From Mesorhizobium wenxiniae (lineage in GTDB: Bacteria > Pseudomonadota > Alphaproteobacteria > Rhizobiales > Rhizobiaceae), in NCBI RefSeq assembly GCF_002284535.1, contig NZ_NPKH01000023.1, forward strand, positions 527,767 to 591,766: a stretch of DNA of 64,000 nt, read 5' to 3'. Both the position numbers and the translations under genes were made by a program. This document shows, piece by piece, positions 17,222 through 26,178 of this stretch; position 1 is the stretch's first letter, and each line of letters begins with the position of its first letter. The notes below the pieces were generated by a model. That model did not search any database and was not told the origin of the DNA. It worked only from the letters and a program-made list of their open reading frames with translations.

Positions 17222-18398
17222 CACCAACTCCACTGATGATTTGCATAACCCGTCCACCTGCTTCCTGCATTGCGGACGCCCATGCCTGACCGCCCTTCCG
17301 AACCAGTCGAACGCTTGGATATGTGGCTACGGTCTCGCCGAAGGCAGGCCACGACAGCCGAAACCCATCGTCGAGCATGACGACAGTCGGAACGCCAAGC
17401 GCTCCCGCCAGATTGGCGCCGGTGTTGCTGATCGTCACCACCGTATTGAGCGCCGCGATTTGCGCGGCAAAGCGGTCCATATCCGACAACTGGTCGACGG
17501 AGGCGTCATGGATGATGCGTCCCGGCGCCCAGCGTTCGAATTGGGCGAGCGCTGGCCCGACATCGCCATACTGCATACTGATGAAACGTCCCGGCAGATT
17601 GCCGAGCAGCGCCCGCCAATCATCCAGAGCCGGCAGGTCCTTGCTCTTGTTCAGGCTTCCCCAGGCGAAGCCGATCAGAGGCCCCGGGCCGCGAGCGAGA
17701 TAGGTGCTGCGTAGCTCGGCGACCAGTCGGCGGTCCGGCTCCAAGGGGAGGAAGGGCGCGCGTGCTGTCGGCTCATCCGGCCAGAAGTGCTTCGCCAGTG
17801 TCTCGAAGCAGGCGAAAACGTCGGCGTCCGTCGCCGCCACCTCCCCTTCTCCTTCTAGCCTGACATCGAGCCCAGGATATGTTCTGCGATAAAGTGGCGC
17901 GAGTCGCGGCTCGACCAAAACGGTGCATCGTTCGGCAGCTGCGACCACCGGCCCAAGCAGCGACGCGAACTGGAAGAAGATTGCAAGATCGCCTTCGCGC
18001 CGCTCGACGGCAAGCCTGCGACCCGCAAGATCACTGCCATCCCATTCGGGCCGGCCGGGCACTTGCTTGCTCGACGCGATCAACTGCCACGCACGATTCC
18101 CGCCGCCGAGACGTCTCAGTCCACGCCCGGCTTTTTTGACAAGCCCGGGATCGCCAAGCTGCTCACCGAGCAGGCCGAGTGCCAGCGCATGATCCCGGGC
18201 CGCCTGCCAGTCACGCCGCTCGACACTCTGCGCCATCAGGCTCATATGTCGTTCGACGCTTTCGTCAGCGTGGCGCGAGGGACGCTTAAAAAACTTCTTT
18301 GCTCGATCAAGAACCTTCTGCAGCCGCTTGCCGTCAACACCTTGCGGGCGCAGGTCGGCGGCTTTTGCCTTTTCAAGGATGGATCGTCTGCTCGGCAC
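17211..18398 (-). CDS. SPINDLY/GT9-like protein, tandem paralog 2
   Basis: A 395-residue paralog of its two neighbours. It shares GFAWGSLNKSKDLPAL, RFISMQYGDVGPAL, IIHDASVDQLSDMDRFAAQ and TISNTGANLAGALGVPT in the same order and spacing. The N-terminal part (SVERRDWQAARDHALALGLLGEQ) looks like a degenerate helical repeat. GTG start at 18398 with GAGG upstream, seven bases after the previous stop. The conserved Asp-, Gly- and Asn-rich loops suggest nucleotide-sugar binding. Divergence from the other two copies is substantial, so the duplications are old. Confidence 0.65.
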   Translation of the reverse strand: MPSRRSILEKAKAADLRPQGVDGKRLQKVLDRAKKFFKRPSRHADESVERHMSLMAQSVERRDWQAARDHALALGLLGEQLGDPGLVKKAGRGLRRLGGGNRAWQLIASSKQVPGRPEWDGSDLAGRRLAVERREGDLAIFFQFASLLGPVVAAAERCTVLVEPRLAPLYRRTYPGLDVRLEGEGEVAATDADVFACFETLAKHFWPDEPTARAPFLPLEPDRRLVAELRSTYLARGPGPLIGFAWGSLNKSKDLPALDDWRALLGNLPGRFISMQYGDVGPALAQFERWAPGRIIHDASVDQLSDMDRFAAQIAALNTVVTISNTGANLAGALGVPTVVMLDDGFRLSWPAFGETVATYPSVRLVRKGGQAWASAMQEAGGRVMQIISGVGDGR

Positions 18399-18405
18399 AG
18401 CGACC

Positions 18406-19584
18406 TCAACTATCGCTAGACGGCGTCGAACGCACCGTCAGGATCGACGAGAGCCGCCGGCCGACGTCGTCGAGCACCACCGGCCACGGGCGTCCTTCCT
18501 TGCGAATGACGAGCCCCTTCGGATACCAGGGCGTTCGATCGCCAATCACTGGCCATGCTGTCTGAAACTTGTCGTCGATCAGGAAAATGGTCGGAACACC
18601 GAGTGCTCCGGACAGATGGGCCGCCGTATTGCTGATCGTTACGACCGCATCGAGTGCGGCGACCTGGGCGGCGAAACGGTCCATATCAATCATCTGGTCG
18701 ACACTGTCATCATAGATAAGCCGCGTATCATTGCCGTTGCGCAGGCGCCGCAGCGCCGGCTTGATCTGTCCGTATTGGAGAGAAACGAACGTCGCTTGTG
18801 TCTGGGCGATAAACCGTGCCCATTCGGGGAAATCAGGGACGTCCTTGGTGTGTGATTTGCTGCCCCAGGACAGACCCACCAGTGGTAGATCCGTCATCGA
18901 GCGATAGCGCTTGCGGAATGTCTGGACGAGTTCAGGATCTACCCGCAGTGGCACGAAATCGGCGGCAAGTCTTTCGGCATCGCGGCCGAAAACCCAGGCG
19001 AGATTTTCGAAGGTCGCAAATTTGTCACCAACGACATTCTGCTGCGCTGGAACCACGGTCGCATTCGGGAACGTCCGCTGCAGAAGCGATACGAGGCGCG
19101 GCTCGACCCGAATTGTCGCGCTTTGCGCACATCCAGCGGCGGCGCCGGCCAGTCGCGCATGGCGGATAACCCGGCCAAGACTGCGAGGATCATCCTCTAC
19201 AAGATCGATCAGCAGTGTATTCGAACCGAGGTCTTCTCCGGTCCACTCATTGGCACCTTCCCCTTTTCGTTGCCGGCGAGCGGAAAGCCGAAGCTCGGCC
19301 GCCCGCGCGAAGTTGCCCAGCCGTTCGAACGCCTGGCCTGCCTTCTGCATCAACTCCGGGTCGCGGACACGCTCGGCCATGATGGCCATTTGATTGGTAC
19401 TTGCTTCAAGGCCTGTCCAGTCCCTGCGCGCGATCAGCGCGTCGACCTTGGCCTGCTGCTCAAGAACGGAACGAGGCTTGGAGCCGGTATACAGCGCCCG
19501 CACGGCCTTTGTGTATCGGCGCAACTGCAGGCCCAATCCACCTATCACATACCGGATGTAGGAACCGTGGTAAAAACTGGTCAT
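18406..19584 (-). CDS. SPINDLY/GT9-like protein, tandem paralog 1
   Basis: A 392-residue protein, first of the three tandem copies, starting six bases after the ABC exporter stop with GAAGG as ribosome site. It carries GLSWGSKSHTKDVPDF, TFVSLQYGQIKPAL, IYDDSVDQMIDMDRFAAQ and TISNTAAHLSGALGVPT. In SPINDLY/O-GlcNAc-transferase-like enzymes these segments build the UDP-sugar pocket. The tight spacing to the exporter suggests a shared substrate, such as a lipid-linked or peptide-linked glycan. Confidence 0.65.
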   Translation of the reverse strand: MTSFYHGSYIRYVIGGLGLQLRRYTKAVRALYTGSKPRSVLEQQAKVDALIARRDWTGLEASTNQMAIMAERVRDPELMQKAGQAFERLGNFARAAELRLSARRQRKGEGANEWTGEDLGSNTLLIDLVEDDPRSLGRVIRHARLAGAAAGCAQSATIRVEPRLVSLLQRTFPNATVVPAQQNVVGDKFATFENLAWVFGRDAERLAADFVPLRVDPELVQTFRKRYRSMTDLPLVGLSWGSKSHTKDVPDFPEWARFIAQTQATFVSLQYGQIKPALRRLRNGNDTRLIYDDSVDQMIDMDRFAAQVAALDAVVTISNTAAHLSGALGVPTIFLIDDKFQTAWPVIGDRTPWYPKGLVIRKEGRPWPVVLDDVGRRLSSILTVRSTPSSDS

Positions 19585-19590
19585 CGGCCT

Positions 19591-21396
19591 TCAGCGCAAT
19601 ACGCTCTGCCGCAGCGTTTCGCCGCCTTCGACGATTGGAGCGGACGCTTCCAAATGGAAGATCGAGCGATAGATTTCGCTGCGCATGGCGAGTTCGTCAT
19701 GGGTCCCGGAGTCCGCAAGCATACCAGCGTCAAATACCAGGATGCGATCGGCCGCCTTGATGGTTGAAAGCCTGTGCGCAATGCAGATCACAGTGCGCTG
19801 AAATGCATTGTCGAACGCAGCCTCCATGACCGCCCGTTCGTTTTCGCCGTCGAGCGCGGATGTTGCTTCATCGTAGACAATCACCGGAGCATTTTTGAGT
19901 AGGGCGCGCGCGATGGCAACGCGTTGTTTCTGCCCGCCCGACAGATTGGTGCCGCTCGGACCCACCAGCGTGTCGAGCCCGTTTTCCAGGCTCGAAGCAA
20001 AGCTTGTGACCCGGGCGAGGTCCGCCGCGGACTCGATTTCCTGATCGCTGGCGTTCGGGCGTCCGTCGCGAATGTTGTCACGGATCGAGCCTTCGAACAG
20101 GAAAACATCCTGTGAAACCAGGGCGATATTGTCGCGAACGTCGGCCAGGCTGATCTTCGTAATGTCCTTTCCGTCGAGGAGAATCCTGCCCCTGTCCGGC
20201 TCTATCAGGCGCAGGATCAGATTGACGATGGTCGTTTTGCCGGCGCCGGAGCGGCCGGCGATCGCCAGCTTCTCACGAGGTCGGACCTCGAAGGAAACGC
20301 CGTGCAGCGCAGGGCTATTCCCTTCATAGGAGAAGGCCACATCTTCAAAACGGAGGCCGCCCTCGACATCGGTGAGGTGCTCGCCCGCGGTTGCGAGTTG
20401 TCGCTGTTCGGGCGTGTCGATCAAATCAAACATCTGCCCGACGGCCACCATTTGCTTCTGGATGTCGACATTGACCCGGGCCAGCCGCTTGGCGGGTTCA
20501 TAGGCAAGCATAAAGGCGGTTATGAAGGCCATAAATTCGCCCGGCGTCTTGCCGTTGCCGAGGGTCTGCCAACTGGCGTAAATAATGAAAAGGCCAATGA
20601 TGAAGCCGCCGCCTGTCTCCATCAATGGACTCATCAACGCCGATGTGCGGTTGATCTGGATGCCGCGCCTTTCCATCTTGCGGACGGCCTTCGCGAAGCT
20701 GGCGGCCGCCTTGTCTTCAAGTTGGAAGGACTTGATGGTGCGGATACCTTCGACGGCTTCCGTGCCGATCGACTGGACCAGTGCTGCCAACTCCGTCTCG
20801 CCCCTTGCCAGCGCCTTGAGCTTCCTGGTTATCGCGCCCACCGATAGGAATAGCAGGGGTAGAACCGCCACCGATATCAGCGACATCATTGGATCCTGCT
20901 TGACCATGACGCTTGCCAGGGCAATCAGCTTCAGCACATCGGAGACGGTGCTGCTCGTGAGGGTGAGAATAACGGCGGCCCCGGCGCGCGCGTTGAACAT
21001 GATCTTGGAGACGAATTTCGCCGGATGCTGGTTAGCGAAGCGGTTGATGTCGAAACGCACCATTCGGGAAAACTGGCGGTTTTGAAGGTCCGAAACGATA
21101 GCCCGGCGAACCTTCCCCGTTGTGATGGTCTGGCAGTAGTCGGCGATCCCCTTGACCAGGAAAATGCCCACAATCACGGCGCTAATACCCCATGCGGCGG
21201 CAGCGTTCCGTTCTACATAAATGCTATTGATCATGACACTCATGATCCAGGCCGTTGCGCCGGTCGCCGCCGCAGCGACGATTGAACACAGCAAACCGGT
21301 GAGATACAGCTTTATGTGCGGCGGCAGGTTCTCCACGATCAGGCGCTTGACCAGCGGGTATGCCAGGGCCGCTGAAATTCGTTTCTTTGCGCTCAT
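19591..21396 (-). CDS. ABC exporter, fused permease-ATPase (MsbA-like)
   Basis: A 601-residue half-transporter: about six transmembrane helices in the first 330 residues (type IV exporter fold), then an ATPase domain with Walker A GRSGAGKTT, signature LSGGQKQRVAIARALL, Walker B VIVYDEATSALD and the switch His in CIAHRLST. It should dimerise and flip a lipid or lipid-linked glycan across the inner membrane, as MsbA does for lipid A. The ATG at 21396 (MSAKKRISAALAYP) is chosen; the frame is open to 21528 but the extra part is not membrane-like. It heads an operon with the three paralogous transferase-like genes. Confidence 0.85.
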   Translation of the reverse strand: MSAKKRISAALAYPLVKRLIVENLPPHIKLYLTGLLCSIVAAAATGATAWIMSVMINSIYVERNAAAAWGISAVIVGIFLVKGIADYCQTITTGKVRRAIVSDLQNRQFSRMVRFDINRFANQHPAKFVSKIMFNARAGAAVILTLTSSTVSDVLKLIALASVMVKQDPMMSLISVAVLPLLFLSVGAITRKLKALARGETELAALVQSIGTEAVEGIRTIKSFQLEDKAAASFAKAVRKMERRGIQINRTSALMSPLMETGGGFIIGLFIIYASWQTLGNGKTPGEFMAFITAFMLAYEPAKRLARVNVDIQKQMVAVGQMFDLIDTPEQRQLATAGEHLTDVEGGLRFEDVAFSYEGNSPALHGVSFEVRPREKLAIAGRSGAGKTTIVNLILRLIEPDRGRILLDGKDITKISLADVRDNIALVSQDVFLFEGSIRDNIRDGRPNASDQEIESAADLARVTSFASSLENGLDTLVGPSGTNLSGGQKQRVAIARALLKNAPVIVYDEATSALDGENERAVMEAAFDNAFQRTVICIAHRLSTIKAADRILVFDAGMLADSGTHDELAMRSEIYRSIFHLEASAPIVEGGETLRQSVLR

Positions 21397-21619
21397 TCCG
21401 TTTCCCGATGCGATGTATCGTTCTCTGACGACCCTCGCTCCTGTCGATCCATGAAAATTTTTCTCGGCGCCGTCACACATGCGCCAAACTGGTACCTGAC
21501 GTCTGACTTCGTTCGAAGTTATAGTCAATCTTGAATCCTCCTGATTGCGGCTAGCGGCGAAGCGGACTAAGTGTCGGGCATTGCTGTCGGCGGCCGGCTA
21601 TGGAGATCATGGAGCCATT

Positions 21620-22648
21620 GTGACATTGCTAGAGCGAGTTCGACGAAAGTATTTTCGGCTCCGCCACCAACTCGGATACATTAAACCTATTCGTTTGATG
21701 GCATCGAACAAGTCAAATACGAAGTATGAAGACTTTGTCAGCTCTGGAACCATTACAATCCGCAAAAACTCAATATTCACTTCTGACGATATATTCTTTA
21801 CGATGGGGAGTTGCTTCGCGCAGGAGATTCGACGTGCATTGACAAGCAGACAGATCGCATGCGTTCCGTCTTACAGAAATATCAGCTTCGACCCGACGCA
21901 GGCCATTGTAGATGAGCTGCCTCGGCAGGAGCATATGAACTTCTACAACACCTTCACTGTTCGCCTTCAGGTCGAGCAAATGCTTGGGTTATGGGATCAG
22001 GCCCATGACGACTGGTGGCAGGTGAAGAAACGTGCGCCTTGGGGCCCAATCTGCTTTCAGGACCCGTACCGCCGCGGCATCTTCGCCAAATCTCCGCAAG
22101 TTCTCAGAGAGGTGGTCGAGAGCATAAATGGAGAGATGCGGGTTGGCTTCGATGCAGCCACGGCATTCATATTCACCTTCGGAATGACTGAGGTCTTCAT
22201 CAACAAATCCAATGGCAAAGCAGCAGCACAGAAACCGCTTTATCGTGGCGGAGGCGGAATGCAGGAAACGACGCTTCACGTCAGCGGCTTTCAGGAAAAC
22301 TACGCCAACGTGATGGCTACCGTGGACATGGTCCGTCAACACAAACCCGATGCACCGATAATTCTCACAGTCTCACCGGTTGCATTGGCTCGGACGTTTC
22401 AAGACATGGATGTCGTCACTGCGAGCACTGAAGGCAAGTCCGTTCTTCGGGCTGTGCTTGGTCAAGTCTGCCGGGAACGGGACAATGTCCATTACCTTCC
22501 CTCATTCGAGCTTGTCACCTATAGAGGCCTTGCTCGTAGCTATAGAGAGGATTTACGGCACGTGGAAAAATCGGTCGTCGACGAGATCGTTGAACAGTTT
22601 TTCAATGCATACTTTTCTCCGTCGCAGGCGTCATCACGCGGGAATTGA
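21620..22648 (+). CDS. GSCFA-domain protein
   Basis: A protein of about 342 residues with the motif that names the family, FFTMGSCFAQEIRRAL. It is followed by the other family segments: HMNFYNTFTVRLQVEQML, AFIFTFGMTEVF, ILTVSPVALARTF and VHYLPSFELVTYRG. The Ser of GSCFA and late Asp/His residues recall an SGNH-hydrolase arrangement, so an esterase or acyltransferase acting on glycans is possible; the family has no settled function. The GTG at 21620 has GGAG at close spacing. ATG 21698 and TTG 21545 are alternatives. Divergent from the ABC exporter. Confidence 0.8.
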   Translation: MTLLERVRRKYFRLRHQLGYIKPIRLMASNKSNTKYEDFVSSGTITIRKNSIFTSDDIFFTMGSCFAQEIRRALTSRQIACVPSYRNISFDPTQAIVDELPRQEHMNFYNTFTVRLQVEQMLGLWDQAHDDWWQVKKRAPWGPICFQDPYRRGIFAKSPQVLREVVESINGEMRVGFDAATAFIFTFGMTEVFINKSNGKAAAQKPLYRGGGGMQETTLHVSGFQENYANVMATVDMVRQHKPDAPIILTVSPVALARTFQDMDVVTASTEGKSVLRAVLGQVCRERDNVHYLPSFELVTYRGLARSYREDLRHVEKSVVDEIVEQFFNAYFSPSQASSRGN

Positions 22649-22717
22649 CACCCCGTGCCTTGCCGCCGTGACATTCCTCACTTGATGTCTATGGAGAGTA
22701 GCCGCAGCCATTCAGCG

Positions 22718-23467
22718 CTAGCTTGCCTTTACGACAATCGCCTGCCCCGTTGGAAGCTCGATGATGCCTTCCGGGCGGTTTTCAAAGAATTCATCAAAGG
22801 CCTTTCGGGCTCCAGGACAGAGCGCAGAGCCGTAGTCGTCACATATGATCATGCCATTCGCGCACACCCGATCGTAGAAGAAGGCAAGCGCGTCACGTGT
22901 CGGCTCGTATAGATCGACGTCAATGTGGACCAGGGCGAAACGCCGGTCGGATACGCTGGAAAAGGTTTCTGGTATCCACCCCACATGAAAAGTGGTGTTG
23001 CTGAAGCCGGAAATATTCTCCCTGGCTATCTTCTCGTCGGTGCTGAGATCGCCGGACTTCCATGGCGTTCGGCCGTTTGGCTTGCGATCCTCTGCGGTTG
23101 GTTCGGAGAGGCCAGCGAACGAGTCGAAAAGGTGGTAGTCCCGTGGCCGAAGATCGCTCATCAGCATGAACATCGTCGACCGGCCTTGCCTTACGCCGCA
23201 TTCGGCCACATCGCCATCGATACGCTCGATCGATCGCAAGCAGCTTTGCAGGACGAAAGCCCGGGGATCCGGAATCCCGCGGATGTTTTTGACCCGTTGC
23301 AGCGCCTTTCGGAAAAATGGCTGGTCCTTCCAGATCATATGACTGGAATAAACATAGAAGCCGTATTTATCGGCCTGCTTCTGAGAGACCTTATACCAAG
23401 CCACGCCTCTGCGTTTCTTCGAAACAACAGCGAGTGCCATATCTCTTAATTTCATCGGTACCAGCAT
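22718..23467 (-). CDS. TylF/MycF-like macrocin O-methyltransferase family protein
   Basis: A SAM-dependent methyltransferase of about 249 residues. GDVAECGVRQGRSTMFML is the SAM-binding loop, HLFDSFAGLSEP follows, and FALVHIDVDLYEPTRDALAFF with IICDDYG holds the metal-binding acidic residues typical of TylF/MycF sugar O-methyltransferases. It may methylate a sugar hydroxyl of the surface glycan. Start is uncertain between 23467 and 23455; the frame stays open to 23650 but the extra sequence lacks family features. Convergent with the GSCFA gene. Confidence 0.8.
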   Translation of the reverse strand: MLVPMKLRDMALAVVSKKRRGVAWYKVSQKQADKYGFYVYSSHMIWKDQPFFRKALQRVKNIRGIPDPRAFVLQSCLRSIERIDGDVAECGVRQGRSTMFMLMSDLRPRDYHLFDSFAGLSEPTAEDRKPNGRTPWKSGDLSTDEKIARENISGFSNTTFHVGWIPETFSSVSDRRFALVHIDVDLYEPTRDALAFFYDRVCANGMIICDDYGSALCPGARKAFDEFFENRPEGIIELPTGQAIVVKAS

Positions 23468-23929
23468 TTTCGGTATGTTCGTAAAACGGGCGGAATCGAA
23501 AGCTCTGCCGGCATTGACGCGGAATGAAGTCGAGTTCCGGCTGCAGGACATGGGCTTCTCGAGCGCGCAAGAAAGCACTTTCCGGTGCCCGTAATAAGGC
23601 AACGTCAAGGTTGGAACGTGCATGGGGTGCGACTCAAGATCACGGGCCACGTGCCTGGGCCGGTCCGGAAACAGTCAAACCCCCGGGCTGTCGGAGTTAT
23701 CCCACTGCCCGGCTTGCGCTGCGCGCGCCGCGAGTGATGGCGCCTGCGGCAGATACCCATCGAAAAGCTCAGGGATCGCGCTTCGCGGCAGCAGGCAGCC
23801 CCACAAAATCGATCGTGGCGGAGGAAGACCTAGGTATCAATGAAGCGGGAATCGAAAGGCTGGCTGGCGCATTCCTCCCATTCTCGGGCGCGGGTGCGCC
23901 AGGTATTGTTCAGTCGCAAATCGAGAGGT
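23468..23929. other. Intergenic region without recognised gene
   Basis: About 460 GC-rich bases between the TylF-like gene and the cysteine-peptidase gene, both on the minus strand. Reading frames exist on both strands but none has family motifs or a convincing start. It should contain the promoter of the methyltransferase gene. Confidence 0.4.
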
Positions 23930-24556
23930 TCAGTCGACTGCCCCGACCAGAAGATCGGGGTGTTCAAGTATCGCGACCCAGCGTCCGGTATGTGTGGACG
24001 ATTGCCGTTTTAGAAATCTATATCCAGTTTCCGACCAAAGCTTCACGTCGTCGTTGAGGTTGTCGAGCACATAATCGCCTTTGTCGGTCTTGACCGTCAG
24101 CACTGCGTGCCCCTCGCCGTCTTTTTTTCTGACGACAGTGATCAGAAGGTTTGAGAGCGATATGCCCTCCAAATTGAGCATCTGACGCTTAAGCAGGACG
24201 TAGTCCTCGCAGTCGCCGATCGCGCTAACAGGATAGGACCAAAATTCCATCGTGCCGTGAACGGCAAAATCGCTCACGGGCTTGATCGATCTGTTCACGA
24301 GTTTGGTGACGGACGCGAGCTTATCTTCCATTCCACTGGTCATAAGAACCGGCGGGATCTTGCCTGATCGTATCCTGCATTCTGCGGCCTGCCTTCGGCA
24401 GAATTCCATGTAGCCAACTGGGATGGAGGTCCGCTGCCCGGTGGCCATGGCACCAGGTACCGCATCGGCCGAAGCTTTCTCCATCGGCGTCGCGGACATC
24501 ATCAAGCCTATCAGTAGGCCGGCACACAGCCATGCCCGCGGTATCACCAATCCCAT
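23930..24556 (-). CDS. Transglutaminase-like cysteine peptidase (BTLCP, DUF920)
   Basis: A 208-residue exported protein. A signal peptide (WLCAGLLIGLMMSATPMEKASA) is followed by the BTLCP domain with the catalytic triad motifs IGDCEDYVLLKR (Cys), GEGHAVLTV (His) and YVLDNLND (Asp). YMEFCRRQAAECR near the N-terminus is also a family mark. Relatives such as LapG cleave periplasmic or surface proteins, while many rhizobial copies have unknown targets. Length is normal. No partner LapD or adhesin gene is nearby. Confidence 0.88.
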   Translation of the reverse strand: MGLVIPRAWLCAGLLIGLMMSATPMEKASADAVPGAMATGQRTSIPVGYMEFCRRQAAECRIRSGKIPPVLMTSGMEDKLASVTKLVNRSIKPVSDFAVHGTMEFWSYPVSAIGDCEDYVLLKRQMLNLEGISLSNLLITVVRKKDGEGHAVLTVKTDKGDYVLDNLNDDVKLWSETGYRFLKRQSSTHTGRWVAILEHPDLLVGAVD

Positions 24557-25043
24557 TCGCCCCGCCCAAGGTAACGACCCGAAACAATCTTTAATATCGC
24601 GTTACCATCTTTTCATGGGGACATCAACGCAGCCGACACACAATTTAAAGCTACGGTCGCGAACAATCATCAATGACCTGCTGGTGGGCGCTGCGGTCAA
24701 TGCTGGAGAACTTCCATAACCGCTGGAAGATCATGACCTTCGCGCCTTTCTGTCATCGACGGCTCAAACGCGGACAGGGCGGCCGAGAAAAAAATTGTAG
24801 CCAAATTAGTCGAAGCAAGAAAGTCCAAGAGCTACGGGGCTCTCGCGTAGACTCGCATACATTCGGATACATTTCGATGGCACTCGGGCAAATCTCTGCG
24901 ACAGGCGTGGCGTAAGTTTCGATCGTGAGCAGGAAGCCTCGTCATAGTGACGGGACAGAAAGCCAACAGCGATTTCGCAAGCGGGAGTCAACACCGCGCG
25001 AGGCCGATTGGCAGGTCTGCTCATTCTAAGAAAGGAAAATACG
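24557..25043. other. Intergenic region without recognised gene
   Basis: About 490 bases between divergent genes, more AT-rich than its surroundings. It must hold both promoters. Short frames are present but have no family features. A clear ribosome site (AAGGAAA) near 25031-25037 belongs to the next gene. Confidence 0.4.
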
Positions 25044-25283
25044 ATGAACAAACTTGCAACGGCTTTCGCCCTCCTCGCCTTGTCGACGGGAGTCTCTCTC
25101 GCTGCCGCTCAAAATCCGGACCGCGATCCGACCCGCGGATTTGCTCCTGATGTCGACAACGGCGAAATGACCTTAGACACCAATCATACGGCTTCCTTGC
25201 CGCTACCCGTGGTAGCCCCGAAAGAACAACGACCACAGCCCGGCAAGGTCCTCAGGGGTCGTGCACCATGGGCGGGTCGTTAA
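25044..25283 (+). CDS. Small secreted protein, hypothetical
   Basis: A 79-residue protein with a good Sec signal peptide (MNKLATAFALLALSTGVSLA, cleavage near AAA-QN) and a short polar mature part rich in Asp and Pro, ending GKVLRGRAPWAGR. AAGGAAAATACG-ATG gives a strong start. It has no domain I recognise. The layout (signal peptide, acidic linker, short basic tail) resembles the small periplasmic proteins common in Mesorhizobium, such as the DUF680 protein at the right of this window, but the sequence is not clearly that family. Confidence 0.6.
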   Translation: MNKLATAFALLALSTGVSLAAAQNPDRDPTRGFAPDVDNGEMTLDTNHTASLPLPVVAPKEQRPQPGKVLRGRAPWAGR

Positions 25284-25625
25284 TATATTGACCTTGTCCT
25301 CCCATGCAAAAAGTCCAACCACCCGCCATGCGACAAAGGGTGGTTGGACAGGGCGCAAGAAAATCCTGCAGCCATGGATGCATTGACCGTCTCTGGCGAG
25401 AGTATTGAGTGCGTCAGGTCGCGAACTCAGGAAAAAATCGTGGCGAGGCTTCGAGGGCCGCGTCTGCATCTGCGCCGCTGTCAATCGGCCGTCACGTCGG
25501 CCGCTGCCATCCCTTCCAGCGCCGCCGCGAACGGTTCCGCGTCAACCTGACCAAAGCGACCGGACTGTAGGCGATAAGTCCTTCCCCCTGCCCTGCTCCG
25601 GTCCTGAATGAGCCCATATCCCAGG
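25284..25625. other. Intergenic region without recognised gene
   Basis: About 340 bases between the small secreted gene and the decayed vapC. Weak frames only; nothing with motifs or a credible start. Confidence 0.35.
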
Positions 25626-25958
25626 TCAGAACTCCCACGGAGAGAACAAGTTGAGACCGGTCGTGCCGAAGTCGCCCAAGTTCCGCGTCGCCAAGCCGGT
25701 CGCCATTCACTCTTGAGATTGCAGCAATCATGCCGTCGGGCGCCGACATCCCCCGGCCCTGCCGCATGGCGGTACTCATGATTTCCCCATAGGCCATCGC
25801 GGCTTCCTCGGTCAGGCCGAAGATCCGATCCGCAAACCGACGACGCCAATCCGAGAGTCCCTGCTCCAGACGCTCTGCACGCTGATCGGGTCGAATTTTC
25901 TGGATGCCGAAGGCGATCTCCGCGATGGGCACGGTCGGAAGTGCAAGTTCAGCGTCAT
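25626..25958 (-). pseudogene. vapC toxin remnant (PIN domain), deleted and frameshifted
   Basis: Pieces of a FitB/VapC-type PIN ribonuclease are readable but in two frames. IAEIAFGIQKIRPDQRAERL to MIAAISRVNGDRL is in one frame; after one extra T in the CTTGG stretch, the tail LATRNLGDF..NLFSPWEF continues in another and ends at 25626. The expected N-terminus with the metal-binding DTN motif is missing: after an ATG overlapping the vapB stop (25956-25958), the sequence jumps within a few codons to ELALPTVPIAEI. That suggests an internal deletion of roughly 90 bases. The ribonuclease should therefore be inactive. Confidence 0.75.
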
Positions 25959-26178
25959 GGCGGACCCCGGATCACTGCCTCAAGATCGATTTCGGTACCA
26001 TAAGCGCTAGCAATACGAGTGTAGAACGTCGATGCCGGCTCACGACCTGCTTCCCGGACCTCATAGGATTCCAGCGCGCGCTCACCACGTCGGCGATCGA
26101 GCGGTTCTCGCGTCGAGCAAGCCGCTGCGCAAGATCACGCGCCTTGGCGCTGCGCACGGAAAGCAGAGGTTCGGCCAT
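25955..26178 (-). pseudogene. vapB antitoxin remnant, frameshifted
   Basis: Starts MAEPLLSVRSAKARDLAQRL with GGGAG as ribosome site and reads as a VapB-type antitoxin up to RRENRSIADVV. One base is then missing; the other frame continues ERALESYEVREAGREPASTFYTRIASAYGTEIDLEAVIRGPP and stops at 25955, overlapping the vapC start (ATGA). The restored protein would be about 75 residues, normal for the family. With vapC also broken, the module looks dead rather than selectively disarmed. Confidence 0.75.
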
